Source of the DNA: Actinomycetales bacterium JB111
GTDB lineage: Bacteria > Actinomycetota > Actinomycetes > Actinomycetales > Actinomycetaceae
NCBI GenBank assembly: GCA_900163555.1
Contig: FUHX01000007.1
Coordinates: 1 to 41,642, forward strand
Direction of reading: 5' to 3'
DNA length: 41,642 bases
Shown here: in pieces, positions 15,899-23,936 of the stretch
Numbering within the stretch: the first letter of the stretch is position 1
Layout: each line of letters begins with the position of its first letter
The notes under the pieces: model-generated
Databases searched by the model: none
What the model was told of the DNA's origin: nothing
The model's input: the letters and a program-made list of their open reading frames with translations, nothing else
Made by a program: the position numbers and the translations under genes

Positions 15899-16702
15899 AT
15901 GACAACGTCGCACGCCAACGTCGTCTCCATCGTGCGCTACGGGACCCGCCAGGATCACAAGTCCGAGGTCTACCTCAACTGGGGGATCTACGGGCGACCC
16001 GACGAGCCGATCGGGATGGACTACTTCTTCTGGGTTGTCGAGACGGGCAACCGCACGATCGTCGTCGACACCGGGTTCTCGAGCGAGGGCGGCGCCAACC
16101 GGTCGCGGACGTTCCTCGTGCACCCCACCGAGGCGTTCCGCGCCCTCGGCATCACCACCGAGGAAGCGCCCGAGGTGCTCATCACCCACGCGCACTACGA
16201 CCACATCGGCAACCTCGACGCGTTCCCCCGCTCGCGCATGACGATCGCGTCCGCCGAGTGGGAGTTCTGGACGAGCGGGATGGAACGGCGCGCACAGTTC
16301 CACCACTCGGTGGAGGACGCGGAGCTCGACCAGCTCCGACGGGTGCATGCCGAGGGACGGCTGAGGACCTTCGACGACTCGATCGAGATCGCTCCGGGCG
16401 TGCAGATGCTGCGCGTCGGCGGGCACACGCCGGGGCAGTCGATCGTGCTCGTGGACACGGCGGCGGGAACCGTCGCCCTGGCCTCCGACGCCGTCCACTA
16501 CTACGAGGAGTACGAGGACGACGTCCCGTTCGCCTTCGTCGCCGACCTGCCGGCCATGTACGCCGGTTTCGACCTCCTCCACCGGATGGAGGCCGACGGC
16601 GACGTCCAGCACGTCGTCTCCGGCCACGACCCCAGCACCCTGGACCGGTTCGGACCGGTCGACGACGGCCCCCTCCCGGGGCTCGTCGCCCGCATCGGCT
16701 GA
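15899..16702 (+). CDS. MBL-fold metallo-hydrolase (lactonase-like)
   Basis: 267-aa metallo-beta-lactamase-fold enzyme. Metal ligands are visible: His97-x-His99-x-Asp101-His102 (HAHYDH), His176 (GGHTPG), Asp197 (ALASDAVHY) and His243 (SGHDP), the dinuclear set of AHL-lactonase-like members. No signal peptide. SD AAGGAG is 8 bases before ATG. It is first in a plus-strand operon with an SDR, two 3-hydroxyisobutyrate-dehydrogenase-like enzymes, a cupin and PcaC-like genes. Opening a lactone of the catabolic pathway would fit that setting, as enol-lactones and muconolactones are substrates next to CMD proteins; a quorum-quenching role is possible but less supported by context. Confidence 0.8.
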   Translation: MTTSHANVVSIVRYGTRQDHKSEVYLNWGIYGRPDEPIGMDYFFWVVETGNRTIVVDTGFSSEGGANRSRTFLVHPTEAFRALGITTEEAPEVLITHAHYDHIGNLDAFPRSRMTIASAEWEFWTSGMERRAQFHHSVEDAELDQLRRVHAEGRLRTFDDSIEIAPGVQMLRVGGHTPGQSIVLVDTAAGTVALASDAVHYYEEYEDDVPFAFVADLPAMYAGFDLLHRMEADGDVQHVVSGHDPSTLDRFGPVDDGPLPGLVARIG

Positions 16703-16720
16703 CCCCCACGAGAGGACGAC

Positions 16721-17578
16721 ATGACATCCAGCAACAGGTTCGACGGCATGGTCGCCGTCGTCACCGGCGCCGCCAGCGGCCTCGGCGCCGCCTCGGCACG
16801 CCGGCTGGCCGAGGAGGGGGCGCGCATCGTCGCCGTCGACCGGGACGAGCGCATCGTCGACGCCGCCCGGGACCTCCCGGGCGAGGCGATCGGCGTCGTC
16901 GCCGACATCTCGGACGAGGCCGACGTCGACGCCTACATGGCGGCCGGTCTCGACCGCTTCGGGCGCATCGACCGCTTCCACCTCAACGCGGGGATCTTCG
17001 GCAGCTTCGCGCCCCTGCCCGATCTCGCCGCGGACGACTTCGAGCACGTCATGCGCGTCAACGTCACCGGCCAGTTCCTCGGGCTGCGGGCGGCGTTCCG
17101 GCACTTCCGGCGGACCCGCACCCGCGGGGCCGTCGCGGTCACCGCCTCCATCGCGGGGCACCGCGGATCGGCCGACCTCCTGCCGTACCAGACCTCCAAG
17201 CACGCGGTCGTGGGACTCGTCCACGGCGCGGCCGTCTACGGTGGCCCGCTCGGCATCCGCGTCAACGCGGTCGCTCCGGGCATCGTCCCGACCCAGCTCT
17301 TCGCCGACGCCGCGAGCACGACCGGCGGTGGCAACGACATGGTGCAGCGCGCGTCGACGACCCCGCTGCGACGCGCGGGGTCCGCAGACGAGATCGCCGG
17401 CGTCGTCGCCTTCCTCCTGTCCGACGACAGCTCGTACATGACGGGCGAGGTCGTCTCCGCGGACGGCGGCGCGTCGATCGTCAACACGGTCCGTCCCTCG
17501 GGCGGAGCCGGCACGTGGGACACCGATCGGGTCGACGCCCCCCTCTACGCCGACTGGGAGAGGGGCGACGATGCCTGA
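16721..17578 (+). CDS. SDR family NAD(P)-dependent oxidoreductase
   Basis: 285-aa classical SDR: TGAASGLG (15-22), Asp40 after beta-2 (NAD preference likely), LNAG (88-91, in place of NNAG), Ser143, Tyr156 and Lys160 (YQTSK). The end carries an extra tail of about 25 residues after SADGGASIVNTV with several acidic and aromatic residues. It is 18 bases after the MBL gene with an AGAGGA SD, and its end overlaps the next dehydrogenase by 8 bases. Probably oxidises a hydroxyl group on a pathway intermediate; the substrate is not readable from sequence. Confidence 0.85.
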   Translation: MTSSNRFDGMVAVVTGAASGLGAASARRLAEEGARIVAVDRDERIVDAARDLPGEAIGVVADISDEADVDAYMAAGLDRFGRIDRFHLNAGIFGSFAPLPDLAADDFEHVMRVNVTGQFLGLRAAFRHFRRTRTRGAVAVTASIAGHRGSADLLPYQTSKHAVVGLVHGAAVYGGPLGIRVNAVAPGIVPTQLFADAASTTGGGNDMVQRASTTPLRRAGSADEIAGVVAFLLSDDSSYMTGEVVSADGGASIVNTVRPSGGAGTWDTDRVDAPLYADWERGDDA

Positions 17579-18482
17579 GACCAACGCACGCATCGGCTTC
17601 ATCGGCCTCGGCAACATGGGGGCCCGGATGGCGCGCTGCATCGTCGACGCGGGCCGCGACGTCCTCGGCTTCGACCCGCGGCCGGGGGCCGTCTCCGAGG
17701 CGGGGGCCTCCCCCGCGGCCGGCGCCGCGGCGGTCGTCGCCGGCAGCGACGTCGTTCTCCTCTCCCTGCCGGACAGCCGGGTCGTCGAGTCGGTCGTCCA
17801 CGACGACGAGGCCTTCCTCGCGGCCGTGCGCCCCGGTCAGGTCGTCGTCGACCTGTCGACCGCCTCCCCGGAGTCGACGCGGCGCATCGCCGCGGACCTC
17901 GCGGAGCGTGGCGCGACATACCTGGACGCCGGGATCTCCGGCGGGGCCGCGGCGGCCGAGAAGGGCGCCCTGACCCTCATGGTCGGCGGCGATGCCGAGG
18001 CGTTGGAGCGGGTGCGCCCCGTCCTCGACCTGTTCTCGGCGTCCATCCATCGCTGCGGGGCCTCCGGAGCCGGGCACACGGTCAAGCTGCTCAACAACTT
18101 CCTCAACGCGATCGCCCTCTCGGCCACGTCCGAGGTCATGGTCGCCGCGAAGAAGGCGGATCTCGACCTCGCGACCGTCCTCGACGTGCTCAACGCGTCG
18201 TCCGGCGTCAACTTCGCCACGCTCAACCGGTTCCCGAAGATCATCACGGGCGACTACCTCAAGGGCGGCCTGACGAACACGCTCATGCTCAAGGACGTCA
18301 CGCTGTACCTCGAGCTCCTCGCGGACCTCGGGGTCACCAGCCTCCACGCGTCGGGCCCGACGGCGTCGTTCGGGCTCGCCCGCGCGCTCGGCTACGCAGA
18401 CCAGATCAGCAACACGGTCGTCGATGCCATCGGCGACGTCTCCGGGGGCATCCGCCTCCACGACCAGCGGGAGGACGCATGA
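17571..18482 (+). CDS. 3-hydroxyisobutyrate dehydrogenase-family oxidoreductase (1)
   Basis: 303-aa beta-hydroxyacid dehydrogenase. N-terminal Rossmann motif GFIGLGNMGARMA (9-21), substrate loop DAGISGGAAAAEKG (119-132) and catalytic Lys172 followed by Asn175-Asn176 (KLLNNF) mark the 3-hydroxyisobutyrate / tartronate semialdehyde reductase family. It interconverts a 3-hydroxy acid and its semialdehyde with NAD(P). The start has GAGAGGGG upstream and lies inside the end of the SDR gene. A second, clearly diverged family member is three genes downstream, so the pathway may have two such steps or two stereoisomers. Confidence 0.85.
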   Translation: MPETNARIGFIGLGNMGARMARCIVDAGRDVLGFDPRPGAVSEAGASPAAGAAAVVAGSDVVLLSLPDSRVVESVVHDDEAFLAAVRPGQVVVDLSTASPESTRRIAADLAERGATYLDAGISGGAAAAEKGALTLMVGGDAEALERVRPVLDLFSASIHRCGASGAGHTVKLLNNFLNAIALSATSEVMVAAKKADLDLATVLDVLNASSGVNFATLNRFPKIITGDYLKGGLTNTLMLKDVTLYLELLADLGVTSLHASGPTASFGLARALGYADQISNTVVDAIGDVSGGIRLHDQREDA

Positions 18483-18892
18483 AGATCAGTCGGCCGGACA
18501 CCTTTGCCGGCACGAGCGGGAAGCCCGGCTCGCAGTTCACCGGGGACGTCCACCCCTACGTGACGATGGCGGCGACGGACGGCGTCACCATCAACACCGT
18601 GACCTTCACGCCCGGCGCCCGGACGTTCTGGCACCACCACGAGAACGGCCAGATCCTCCAGGTCCTCGCCGGCCGCGGACTGGTCGCGGCCGAGGGCGAG
18701 GTGCGCGTCATCCGCGCCGGGGACACGGTCTGGTGCCCGCCGGGCGAACGGCACTGGCACGGCGCCGCCCCGGACTCCGTCATGATCCACACCGCGATCT
18801 CGCTCGGCACCACGCAGTGGGCCGAGGAGGTCGACGACTCCGAGTACGCACGCGGCGCGACCGACGAGCAGGGAGACGACCATGTTCGCTGA
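18479..18892 (+). CDS. Cupin-domain protein (mandelonitrile-lyase-like cupin)
   Basis: 137-aa single-domain cupin. Motif 1 is PGARTFWHHHENGQ (45-58) with predicted metal ligands His52, His54 and Gln58, and motif 2 is GDTVWCPPGERHWHG (81-95) with His92. Gln in place of the usual Glu is the pattern of the Mn-dependent hydroxynitrile-lyase-like cupins, as I recall it. It overlaps the previous gene by 4 bases and the PcaC-like gene by 11. In other genomes similar cupin and CMD domains occur fused, which supports a joint role. Catalysis on an aromatic or keto-acid intermediate is possible; the actual reaction is unknown. Confidence 0.8.
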   Translation: MKISRPDTFAGTSGKPGSQFTGDVHPYVTMAATDGVTINTVTFTPGARTFWHHHENGQILQVLAGRGLVAAEGEVRVIRAGDTVWCPPGERHWHGAAPDSVMIHTAISLGTTQWAEEVDDSEYARGATDEQGDDHVR

Positions 18893-19331
18893 GGGCACGC
18901 ACGCCGAGACGTACGAGCTGGGGCTCTCCATCCGCAAGGAGGTCCTCGGCGCGGAGCACGTCGAGCGGTCGCTCGCGAGGTCGAGCGAGTTCGCCCGCCC
19001 GATCCAGGAGTACGTCACGGAGTTCTGCTGGGGCGGGATCTGGTCCCGGGACGGGCTCGAGCACGCCGAGCGCTCGCTGGTGAACATCGGGATCCTCACT
19101 GCGCTCAACCGCAGTCACGAGCTCGGCGTGCACGTGCGGGGCGCCATCCGCAACGGCGTGACCGTCAAGCAGGTGCAGGAGGTGCTGCTGCAGTCCGCGA
19201 TGTACGTGGGCGCACCGGCCGCGCTGGAGTCCTTCCGGGTCGCGGAGAAGGTGCTGCGCGCCGAGCTCGGGGACGAGGCCGTCGACGGGGTCGCCGCGGA
19301 CGGCGTCGCTGCGGACGGTCGGCCGGCATGA
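18882..19331 (+). CDS. Carboxymuconolactone decarboxylase family protein (PcaC-like)
   Basis: 149-aa protein close to 4-carboxymuconolactone decarboxylase (PcaC): the blocks G..IRKEVLG..HVERSLA, PIQEYVTEFCWG and HELGVHVRGAIRNG (79-92), then EVLLQSAMYVGAPAALE, are typical. His79 and His84 are the likely functional histidines; there is no CxxC, so it is not an AhpD-type peroxidase. PcaC removes CO2 from carboxymuconolactone in the protocatechuate beta-ketoadipate branch. No other pca gene is visible in this window, so it may act on a related lactone. The last 18 residues repeat DGVAADGVAADG, a low-complexity addition. Overlaps both neighbours; SD AGGGAGA. Confidence 0.85.
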   Translation: MFAEGTHAETYELGLSIRKEVLGAEHVERSLARSSEFARPIQEYVTEFCWGGIWSRDGLEHAERSLVNIGILTALNRSHELGVHVRGAIRNGVTVKQVQEVLLQSAMYVGAPAALESFRVAEKVLRAELGDEAVDGVAADGVAADGRPA

Positions 19332-20227
19332 GCACGACGATCGGCTTCGTCGGGCTCGGCAACATGGGGACCCCCATGGCCCGACGACTCATCGACGCGG
19401 GCGCGACCGTGCGCGGGTTCGACGTCTCGACCGACGCACGCGACCGGCTCGCCGCGCTCGGCGGCACGGCCGCCGACAGCGCGGGCGAGGCGGCCCGCGG
19501 CGCCGACGTCGTCATCCTCATGCTGCCGAGCTCCGACGTCGTCGACTCCGTCGCCGAGGAGCTGCTCGCCGACGACGTGCTCGGGGGCGGTTGCTTGGTC
19601 ATCGACATGAGCTCGTCAGAGCCCCTGCGCACCCGGGACCTGGCGGCGCGCGTGACCGCGACGGGAGCCTCGTTCGCGGACGCCCCTGTGTCGGGCGGTG
19701 TCGGCGGGGCCGAGTCGGGGCGACTGACCGTAATGCTCGGGACCGACGAGACGGACCGGGAGCGGGCCCACGACGTCCTGTCGCCGCTCGGACGCGTCGT
19801 CGACTGCGGCCCGGTCGGCGCGGGCCACGCGATGAAGGCCCTGAACAACCTCCTCTCCGCCACCCACCTGTGGGCGACCGGGGAGGCGATCGAGGCCGGC
19901 GCACGGTTCGGGCTGGATCCCGCCGTCATGGTGGACGTCATCAACGGCTCGAGCGGCCGGTCCGGATCGACGGACAACAAGTGGCCGAACTTCGTGCTGA
20001 CCGGCACGTACGACTCGGGGTTCGGACTACGGTTGATGCTCAAGGACATGCGCATCGCGACGACTCTCGCTGCGCAGGTCGGCCTCCCCTCCCGGCTCGG
20101 CGAGCAGGCGGTCAGCCTGTGGGACGAGGCCGCGCACGCGCTCCCCACCGACGCCGACCACACCCGCGTCGCCGAATGGATCGCGACACGGCCGACCGAT
20201 GGAGAGACCGATGGACGCGAAGATTGA
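19328..20227 (+). CDS. 3-hydroxyisobutyrate dehydrogenase-family oxidoreductase (2)
   Basis: 299-aa beta-hydroxyacid dehydrogenase with GFVGLGNMGTPMA (6-18), substrate loop DAPVSGGVGGAESG (118-131), catalytic Lys170 and Asn173-Asn174 (KALNNL). It shares the fold and motifs with the gene at 17571 but is clearly diverged (for example SATHLW after the lysine helix), so substrate use probably differs. It begins with a 4-base overlap to the PcaC-like gene and its end overlaps the regulator gene, so it is in the same transcript. A 3-hydroxy-acid or 2-hydroxy-3-oxo-acid step is likely. Confidence 0.85.
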   Translation: MSTTIGFVGLGNMGTPMARRLIDAGATVRGFDVSTDARDRLAALGGTAADSAGEAARGADVVILMLPSSDVVDSVAEELLADDVLGGGCLVIDMSSSEPLRTRDLAARVTATGASFADAPVSGGVGGAESGRLTVMLGTDETDRERAHDVLSPLGRVVDCGPVGAGHAMKALNNLLSATHLWATGEAIEAGARFGLDPAVMVDVINGSSGRSGSTDNKWPNFVLTGTYDSGFGLRLMLKDMRIATTLAAQVGLPSRLGEQAVSLWDEAAHALPTDADHTRVAEWIATRPTDGETDGRED

Positions 20228-20912
20228 CGAACGGGGCCCCCTGGCCGTCTCGCCGATCGGCCGGGTGGCCGCCCCCGTCAAGGAGCAGGTGCTCAACGCG
20301 ATCCGGGACGCGATCCTCGACTTCCGCCTCAAGCCCGGCGAGCGGCTCATCGAGCGCGAGATCATCGAGCAGATGGGCGTCTCCCGCGCCACCGTCCGCG
20401 AGGCGATCAGCGTGCTCGCGAGCGAGGGGCTCGTCACCATCGTCCCGCAGAAGGGTGCCCGCGTCACCGCGCCGACCCCCGAGGACGCGGCCGACCTGTA
20501 CGAGATCCGGGCGTCGCTGGAGTCCATGGTCGTCCGCCGCTTCGTCGACCGTGCCTCCGACGCGGAGGTCGAGCACCTCGCGGCCACCGTGGAGCACATG
20601 GCGGACCGCCTCGCCGAGCCGCCGACCATCGTCGACTTCCTCAAGGTGAAGGACGAGTTCTACGAGGTGCTGCTCGCCGGCGCGCGCTCGGCACCGCTCA
20701 GCCAGCTGCTCGAGAGCATCCAGGCACGCGTGCGACTGCTGCGCGTCACCTCCCTGTCGACCTCCGACCGGCTTCCCCAGGTCGTCAAGGAGATGCGCGA
20801 GATCGCGGAGGCCATCACCTCCCGGAGCCCCGACCGCGCCGCCCGCCTCATGACCGAACACATCGGCACCGCCGCACGGCTCGCCCTCGGCGTGCTGCCC
20901 GGAACATCTTGA
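20211..20912 (+). CDS. GntR-family regulator, FCD (FadR) subfamily (1)
   Basis: 233-aa transcription factor: N-terminal winged helix-turn-helix with PGERLIEREIIEQMGVSRAT and the recognition helix VSRATVREAISVL, then an all-helical FCD ligand domain from about residue 80. ATG at 20211 is chosen because GGAGAG lies 6 bases upstream; an ATG at 20199 has no SD. It is co-transcribed with catabolic genes and overlaps the upstream dehydrogenase. It resembles the regulator at 25646 throughout (PQKG, ADLY..RASLE, RFVDRASD, LLESIQ.RVR). FCD regulators normally repress until a pathway acid binds. GTCNGAC-type sites at 15790, 20942, 21985 and 30043 are candidate targets. Confidence 0.85.
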   Translation: MDAKIDERGPLAVSPIGRVAAPVKEQVLNAIRDAILDFRLKPGERLIEREIIEQMGVSRATVREAISVLASEGLVTIVPQKGARVTAPTPEDAADLYEIRASLESMVVRRFVDRASDAEVEHLAATVEHMADRLAEPPTIVDFLKVKDEFYEVLLAGARSAPLSQLLESIQARVRLLRVTSLSTSDRLPQVVKEMREIAEAITSRSPDRAARLMTEHIGTAARLALGVLPGTS

Positions 20913-20942
20913 ACCTCGCCGGCGTCGCCGGCTCGACCACCG

Positions 20943-20960
20943 TCGGACATCGCTGTCCGA
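20943..20960. promoter_or_regulatory. 7-bp inverted repeat just before a ribosome site
   Basis: TCGGACA-TCGC-TGTCCGA is a perfect inverted repeat ending on the SD (GAAGGAG) of the next gene. It could be an operator, sharing the GTCGGAC core with the 21985 site, or an mRNA hairpin that limits translation. It also separates the regulator gene from the two-domain CMD gene. Confidence 0.4.
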
Positions 20961-20972
20961 GAAGGAGCACCC

Positions 20973-21758
20973 ATGCCATCGCTCACGCCACGCCAGCAGG
21001 AGTCCAAAGACGCGTTCGTCGACCAGCGCGGCGTGTGGAGCCCGCTCTGGGAGAGCATCGCCCGGATCGACCCCGACTTCCTCGACGCCTACCGCGACCT
21101 GTCGATGGTTCCCTGGCGGAAGACGCATCTCGACGCGAAGACCAAGGAGCTCATCTACATCGCGATCGACGCGAACGCGACCCACATGTATCTCCCCGGC
21201 GTCCGTAGCCACATCCAGGCTGCCTTCCGAGCGGGTGCGACCGTGCAGGAGATCATGGAGGTCATCGAGTGCGCCTCCACGCTCGGCATCCACGCCATGA
21301 ACATCGGCGTCCCCATCCTCACCGAGGTGCTGACGGAGAAGGGCCTGCGAACCGGGCCGGCGGAGCTGGACGAGCACCAGGAGAAGCTGAAGGAGGACTT
21401 CACGCGCACGCGCGGCTACTGGCACTCCTTCTGGGACGAGATCCTCGAGCTCGACCCCGAGATGTTCGAGGCCTACACGGAGTTCTCGTCCGTCCCGTGG
21501 CGGAACGGCACTCTCGGCCCCAAGGTGCGCGAGTTCATCTACATCGCCTTCGACGTCGCCGCCACCCACCTCTACAAGCCGGGCCTCAAGCTCCACCTCG
21601 AGAACGCCATCGACTACGGCGCCACCGTGGGAGAGATCCTCGAGGTCATGGAGATCGCGAGCGTGCTGGGTATCCATGCCGCCACGAGCGCGGTTCCCCT
21701 CCTCGTCGAGGAGGCCGAGGCGGCCGGCCGGCCGCTCGACGAGCGCCCGGTCGGCTGA
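20973..21758 (+). CDS. Two-domain carboxymuconolactone decarboxylase-like protein
   Basis: 261-aa protein made of two repeated CMD units. Unit 1 (about 25-125) has WRKTHLDAKTKELIYIAID.NATH and EVIECASTLGIHA; unit 2 (about 150-245) has WRNGTLGPKVREFIYIAFD.AATH and EVMEIASVLGIHA. The internal repeat is clear by eye. Neither unit has the AhpD CxxC pair, so peroxidase activity is unlikely; both keep ATH and a later His (SHI, LHL). Single-domain family members form trimers or hexamers, so this fusion may build a ring from fewer chains. SD GAAGGAG precedes ATG. It follows the GntR gene by 60 bp, and a 269-bp spacer follows it. Function unknown, probably decarboxylation or isomerisation of a pathway acid. 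Confidence 0.8.
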   Translation: MPSLTPRQQESKDAFVDQRGVWSPLWESIARIDPDFLDAYRDLSMVPWRKTHLDAKTKELIYIAIDANATHMYLPGVRSHIQAAFRAGATVQEIMEVIECASTLGIHAMNIGVPILTEVLTEKGLRTGPAELDEHQEKLKEDFTRTRGYWHSFWDEILELDPEMFEAYTEFSSVPWRNGTLGPKVREFIYIAFDVAATHLYKPGLKLHLENAIDYGATVGEILEVMEIASVLGIHAATSAVPLLVEEAEAAGRPLDERPVG

Positions 21759-22027
21759 CGCCCGCGCTCCTGCTCCTCCCGGCGGACCGGTCGGGCACGG
21801 CCACCACGCGGTAGTCGCGCCCGACGCTCCGGGGGCGGTGCGGCGCGCCCTGCGCACACGTGGCATGTCTGACGAAATTGGGGCGAGGCGCTGAATCGCG
21901 CCCCTGGCAACGCTCTGCTACCTGCATTTTTCCCAGATATTCCGCCCAATCGTCGGGTTGACGTAACCACCCGACAGTAATACTGTCGGACAAACCACCG
22001 ATTCGTCACCGTAGACAGGATCTTTTG
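21759..22027 (+). other. Regulatory spacer between the CMD gene and the ABC importer operon
   Basis: The 269-bp gap becomes AT-richer after 21870. It holds a possible hairpin (GGGGCG...CGCCCC, about 21877-21902) with a T5 run some 25 bases later (weak terminator), a GTCTGAC core (21867-21873), and the promoter/palindrome listed separately. No credible gene is seen. Confidence 0.5.
21958..21993 (+). promoter_or_regulatory. Promoter overlapped by a 19-bp perfect palindrome
   Basis: TTGACG (21958-21963) and TACTGT (21981-21986) are 17 bases apart and form a plausible promoter for the SsuABC-like operon. The palindrome CCGACAGTAATACTGTCGG (21971-21989, 9-bp arms, 1-base centre) covers the -10. 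Next to it, CTGTCGGACAA (21983-21993) is one mismatch from the FCD-GntR pattern TNGTNNNACNA. A repressor bound here would block transcription. Confidence 0.55.
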
Positions 22028-23038
22028 ATGGGTACCCACTCCACCTCTCGCAGCCGCAGGCGTCCGCTCGTCGCCGCCGCCCTCTCGCTCGGTCTCGTCG
22101 GGGTCCTCGCCGCGTGCGGCTCCGACTCCGACGAGGGCGGCGCGGAGGACCTCGGCGGGGGCGACCCCTCCTCCCCCGAGGTCACCGACGTCTCCCTCGC
22201 CGGCATCCGTGCACCCGGCCTCATCCCGCTGGAGGTCGCGGCGCACTCGACCGACACGGCACTGACCATCAGCCCGTACTACGTCGACAACAGCGGCGTC
22301 GCCGTCACGTCCGTCGTCTCCGGTGACGCCGCCGCGGTCAACACGAGCTACTTCGGCGTCATCGACGCCATCAACCAGGGCCTCGACCTCGTCGTCATCG
22401 CCGAGGGATGGGCGAGCACACCGGAGACCGGGTCCCTCGAGGCGCTGCCGGACTCGGGGATCGAGAGCCTGGCGGACCTCGAGGGCAGGACCGTCAACGT
22501 CATCTCCCTCAACAGCAGCCACGCCATCAAGCTGCGTCACGCCATGCTCGAGCAGGACCTCGACCCTGACGCCGTGGACTGGGTCGAGCTCCCGTACGGC
22601 GAGGTGGCCGCGGCCCTCGAGCAGGGGACCGTGGACGCCTCGAGCGCCACCGGCCCGAGCCTCGCGGCCGTGCGCGGTATGGGCAGCTCGGCCGTGTTCG
22701 ACTACGGCGCCGATGAGTACGAGGGAATGGCCGAGTCCGGCTGGGTCGCCTCCCGCCAGTTCGTGGAGGACAACCCGAACACGATCGCCGCGATCCAGTG
22801 CGCGCTGTTCGACGCCCAGGGTGCGATCTCCGACGACCGCGACTTCTACAACGAGCAGTTCGTCGAGTTCCTCGACGTGCCTCTCGAGGCGGCCGAGGCG
22901 GACATCCCGCTGAACTTCCAGACGGAGAACCGCCTCGAGGAGATCCAGCGCAACGCGGACATCTACTTCGCGAGCGGACGGCTGACCGAGGAGTTCGACT
23001 TCGCGCCGTACGTGCTTCCCACGCCGGACAACTGCTGA
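22028..23038 (+). CDS. SsuA/TauA-like ABC transporter substrate-binding lipoprotein
   Basis: 336-aa lipoprotein: basic start, hydrophobic core and lipobox LAAC with Cys30, then the two-lobe NMT1/SsuA-type domain. ATG at 22028 lies after CAGGATC; a TTG one codon earlier is less likely. Family members bind sulfonates, taurine, nitrate, pyrimidine precursors or aromatic acids and hand them to an SsuC-type permease. First gene of an operon with two permeases and one ATPase. The catabolic setting makes an aromatic or carboxylic acid more likely than a sulfur source, since no sulfonate monooxygenase is nearby (inference). Confidence 0.85.
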   Translation: MGTHSTSRSRRRPLVAAALSLGLVGVLAACGSDSDEGGAEDLGGGDPSSPEVTDVSLAGIRAPGLIPLEVAAHSTDTALTISPYYVDNSGVAVTSVVSGDAAAVNTSYFGVIDAINQGLDLVVIAEGWASTPETGSLEALPDSGIESLADLEGRTVNVISLNSSHAIKLRHAMLEQDLDPDAVDWVELPYGEVAAALEQGTVDASSATGPSLAAVRGMGSSAVFDYGADEYEGMAESGWVASRQFVEDNPNTIAAIQCALFDAQGAISDDRDFYNEQFVEFLDVPLEAAEADIPLNFQTENRLEEIQRNADIYFASGRLTEEFDFAPYVLPTPDNC

Positions 23039-23099
23039 CCCTGCCGTCGCCACGAGGATTCCGGCAGCCGGCCGAGCCTTGTCACCGAAGGAGCCACGA

Positions 23100-23936
23100 G
23101 TGACGTCAACGACTACACCGCCGAGCCGCGCGCGCTCGGGGCGCGCGGGAGCGGGCCGGGTCCCGTCGGCCGTACGCCGGGGCCTCATGGGGATCGTCGG
23201 CCTGGCGATCGTCCTCGAGGTCGCGTCGCGGTCCGGACTCGTCAGCTCGACCTTCTTGCCGCCGTTCTCGAGCGTCCTGCTCAAGTCGGTCACGCTGTGG
23301 AGCGAGCAGACGTTCCGCCAGGACATCCTCGCCACCGTCCTCGCCTACGCGCTCGGCATGCTGATCGCCGCGGCGATCGCCGTGCCCCTCGGCATCGTGT
23401 TCGGGCTCTCCCGCCACGTCTACCGGGCCGCCCGCGCGGTGATCGAGCTCTGGCGGCCCATCCCACCCGTGGCCCTGATCCCGCTCGTGCTCCTCGTGCT
23501 CGGCGGTGGGATGGAGATGAAGCTCGTCATCGTCGTGTTCGCCGCCGTCTGGCCGATCATGTTCAACACGCTCTACGGCGTGCACGACGTCGACCCGCTG
23601 GCGAAGGAGATGGCACGCAGCTTCGGGACGAGCAGGTTCAGCGTCGTGCGCCGCATCGTCATCCCCTCGGCGGCTCCCCTCATCATGACGGGCGTGCGCA
23701 TCGCGTCGTCGATCGCCCTCATCGTCGTCGTCACGGTCGAGCTGATCGCCGGCGGGGCGCAGGGCATCGGCGCGTTCATCTCCCGGCAGCGGGCCTACGG
23801 CGACGCCGACTCCTACCTCGCCGTGTACGCCGCCACCCTGACCGCAGGCATCCTCGGCCTTCTCATCAACCTGGCCATCGGCCGCATCGAGAAGCGCTAC
23901 TTCGGCTGGGACTCGACCACGCGAGGGAACGACTGA
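23100..23936 (+). CDS. SsuC/TauC-like ABC transporter permease (1)
   Basis: 278-aa membrane protein of the BPD_transp_1 family with six or so hydrophobic segments and the EAA-type cytoplasmic loop EMARSFGTSRFSVVRRIVIPS before TM5, which docks on the ATPase. The GTG at 23100 is the start, with SD GAAGGAG 6 bases upstream; an upstream TTG in frame has no support. The stop overlaps the second permease start by one base (TGATG). Two different permease genes in one operon suggest a heterodimeric channel rather than the usual homodimer. Confidence 0.85.
   Translation: MTSTTTPPSRARSGRAGAGRVPSAVRRGLMGIVGLAIVLEVASRSGLVSSTFLPPFSSVLLKSVTLWSEQTFRQDILATVLAYALGMLIAAAIAVPLGIVFGLSRHVYRAARAVIELWRPIPPVALIPLVLLVLGGGMEMKLVIVVFAAVWPIMFNTLYGVHDVDPLAKEMARSFGTSRFSVVRRIVIPSAAPLIMTGVRIASSIALIVVVTVELIAGGAQGIGAFISRQRAYGDADSYLAVYAATLTAGILGLLINLAIGRIEKRYFGWDSTTRGND

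Noticed and set aside
20973-21758. AhpD-type alkylhydroperoxidase
   Set aside because: Neither CMD repeat contains the CxxC redox motif.
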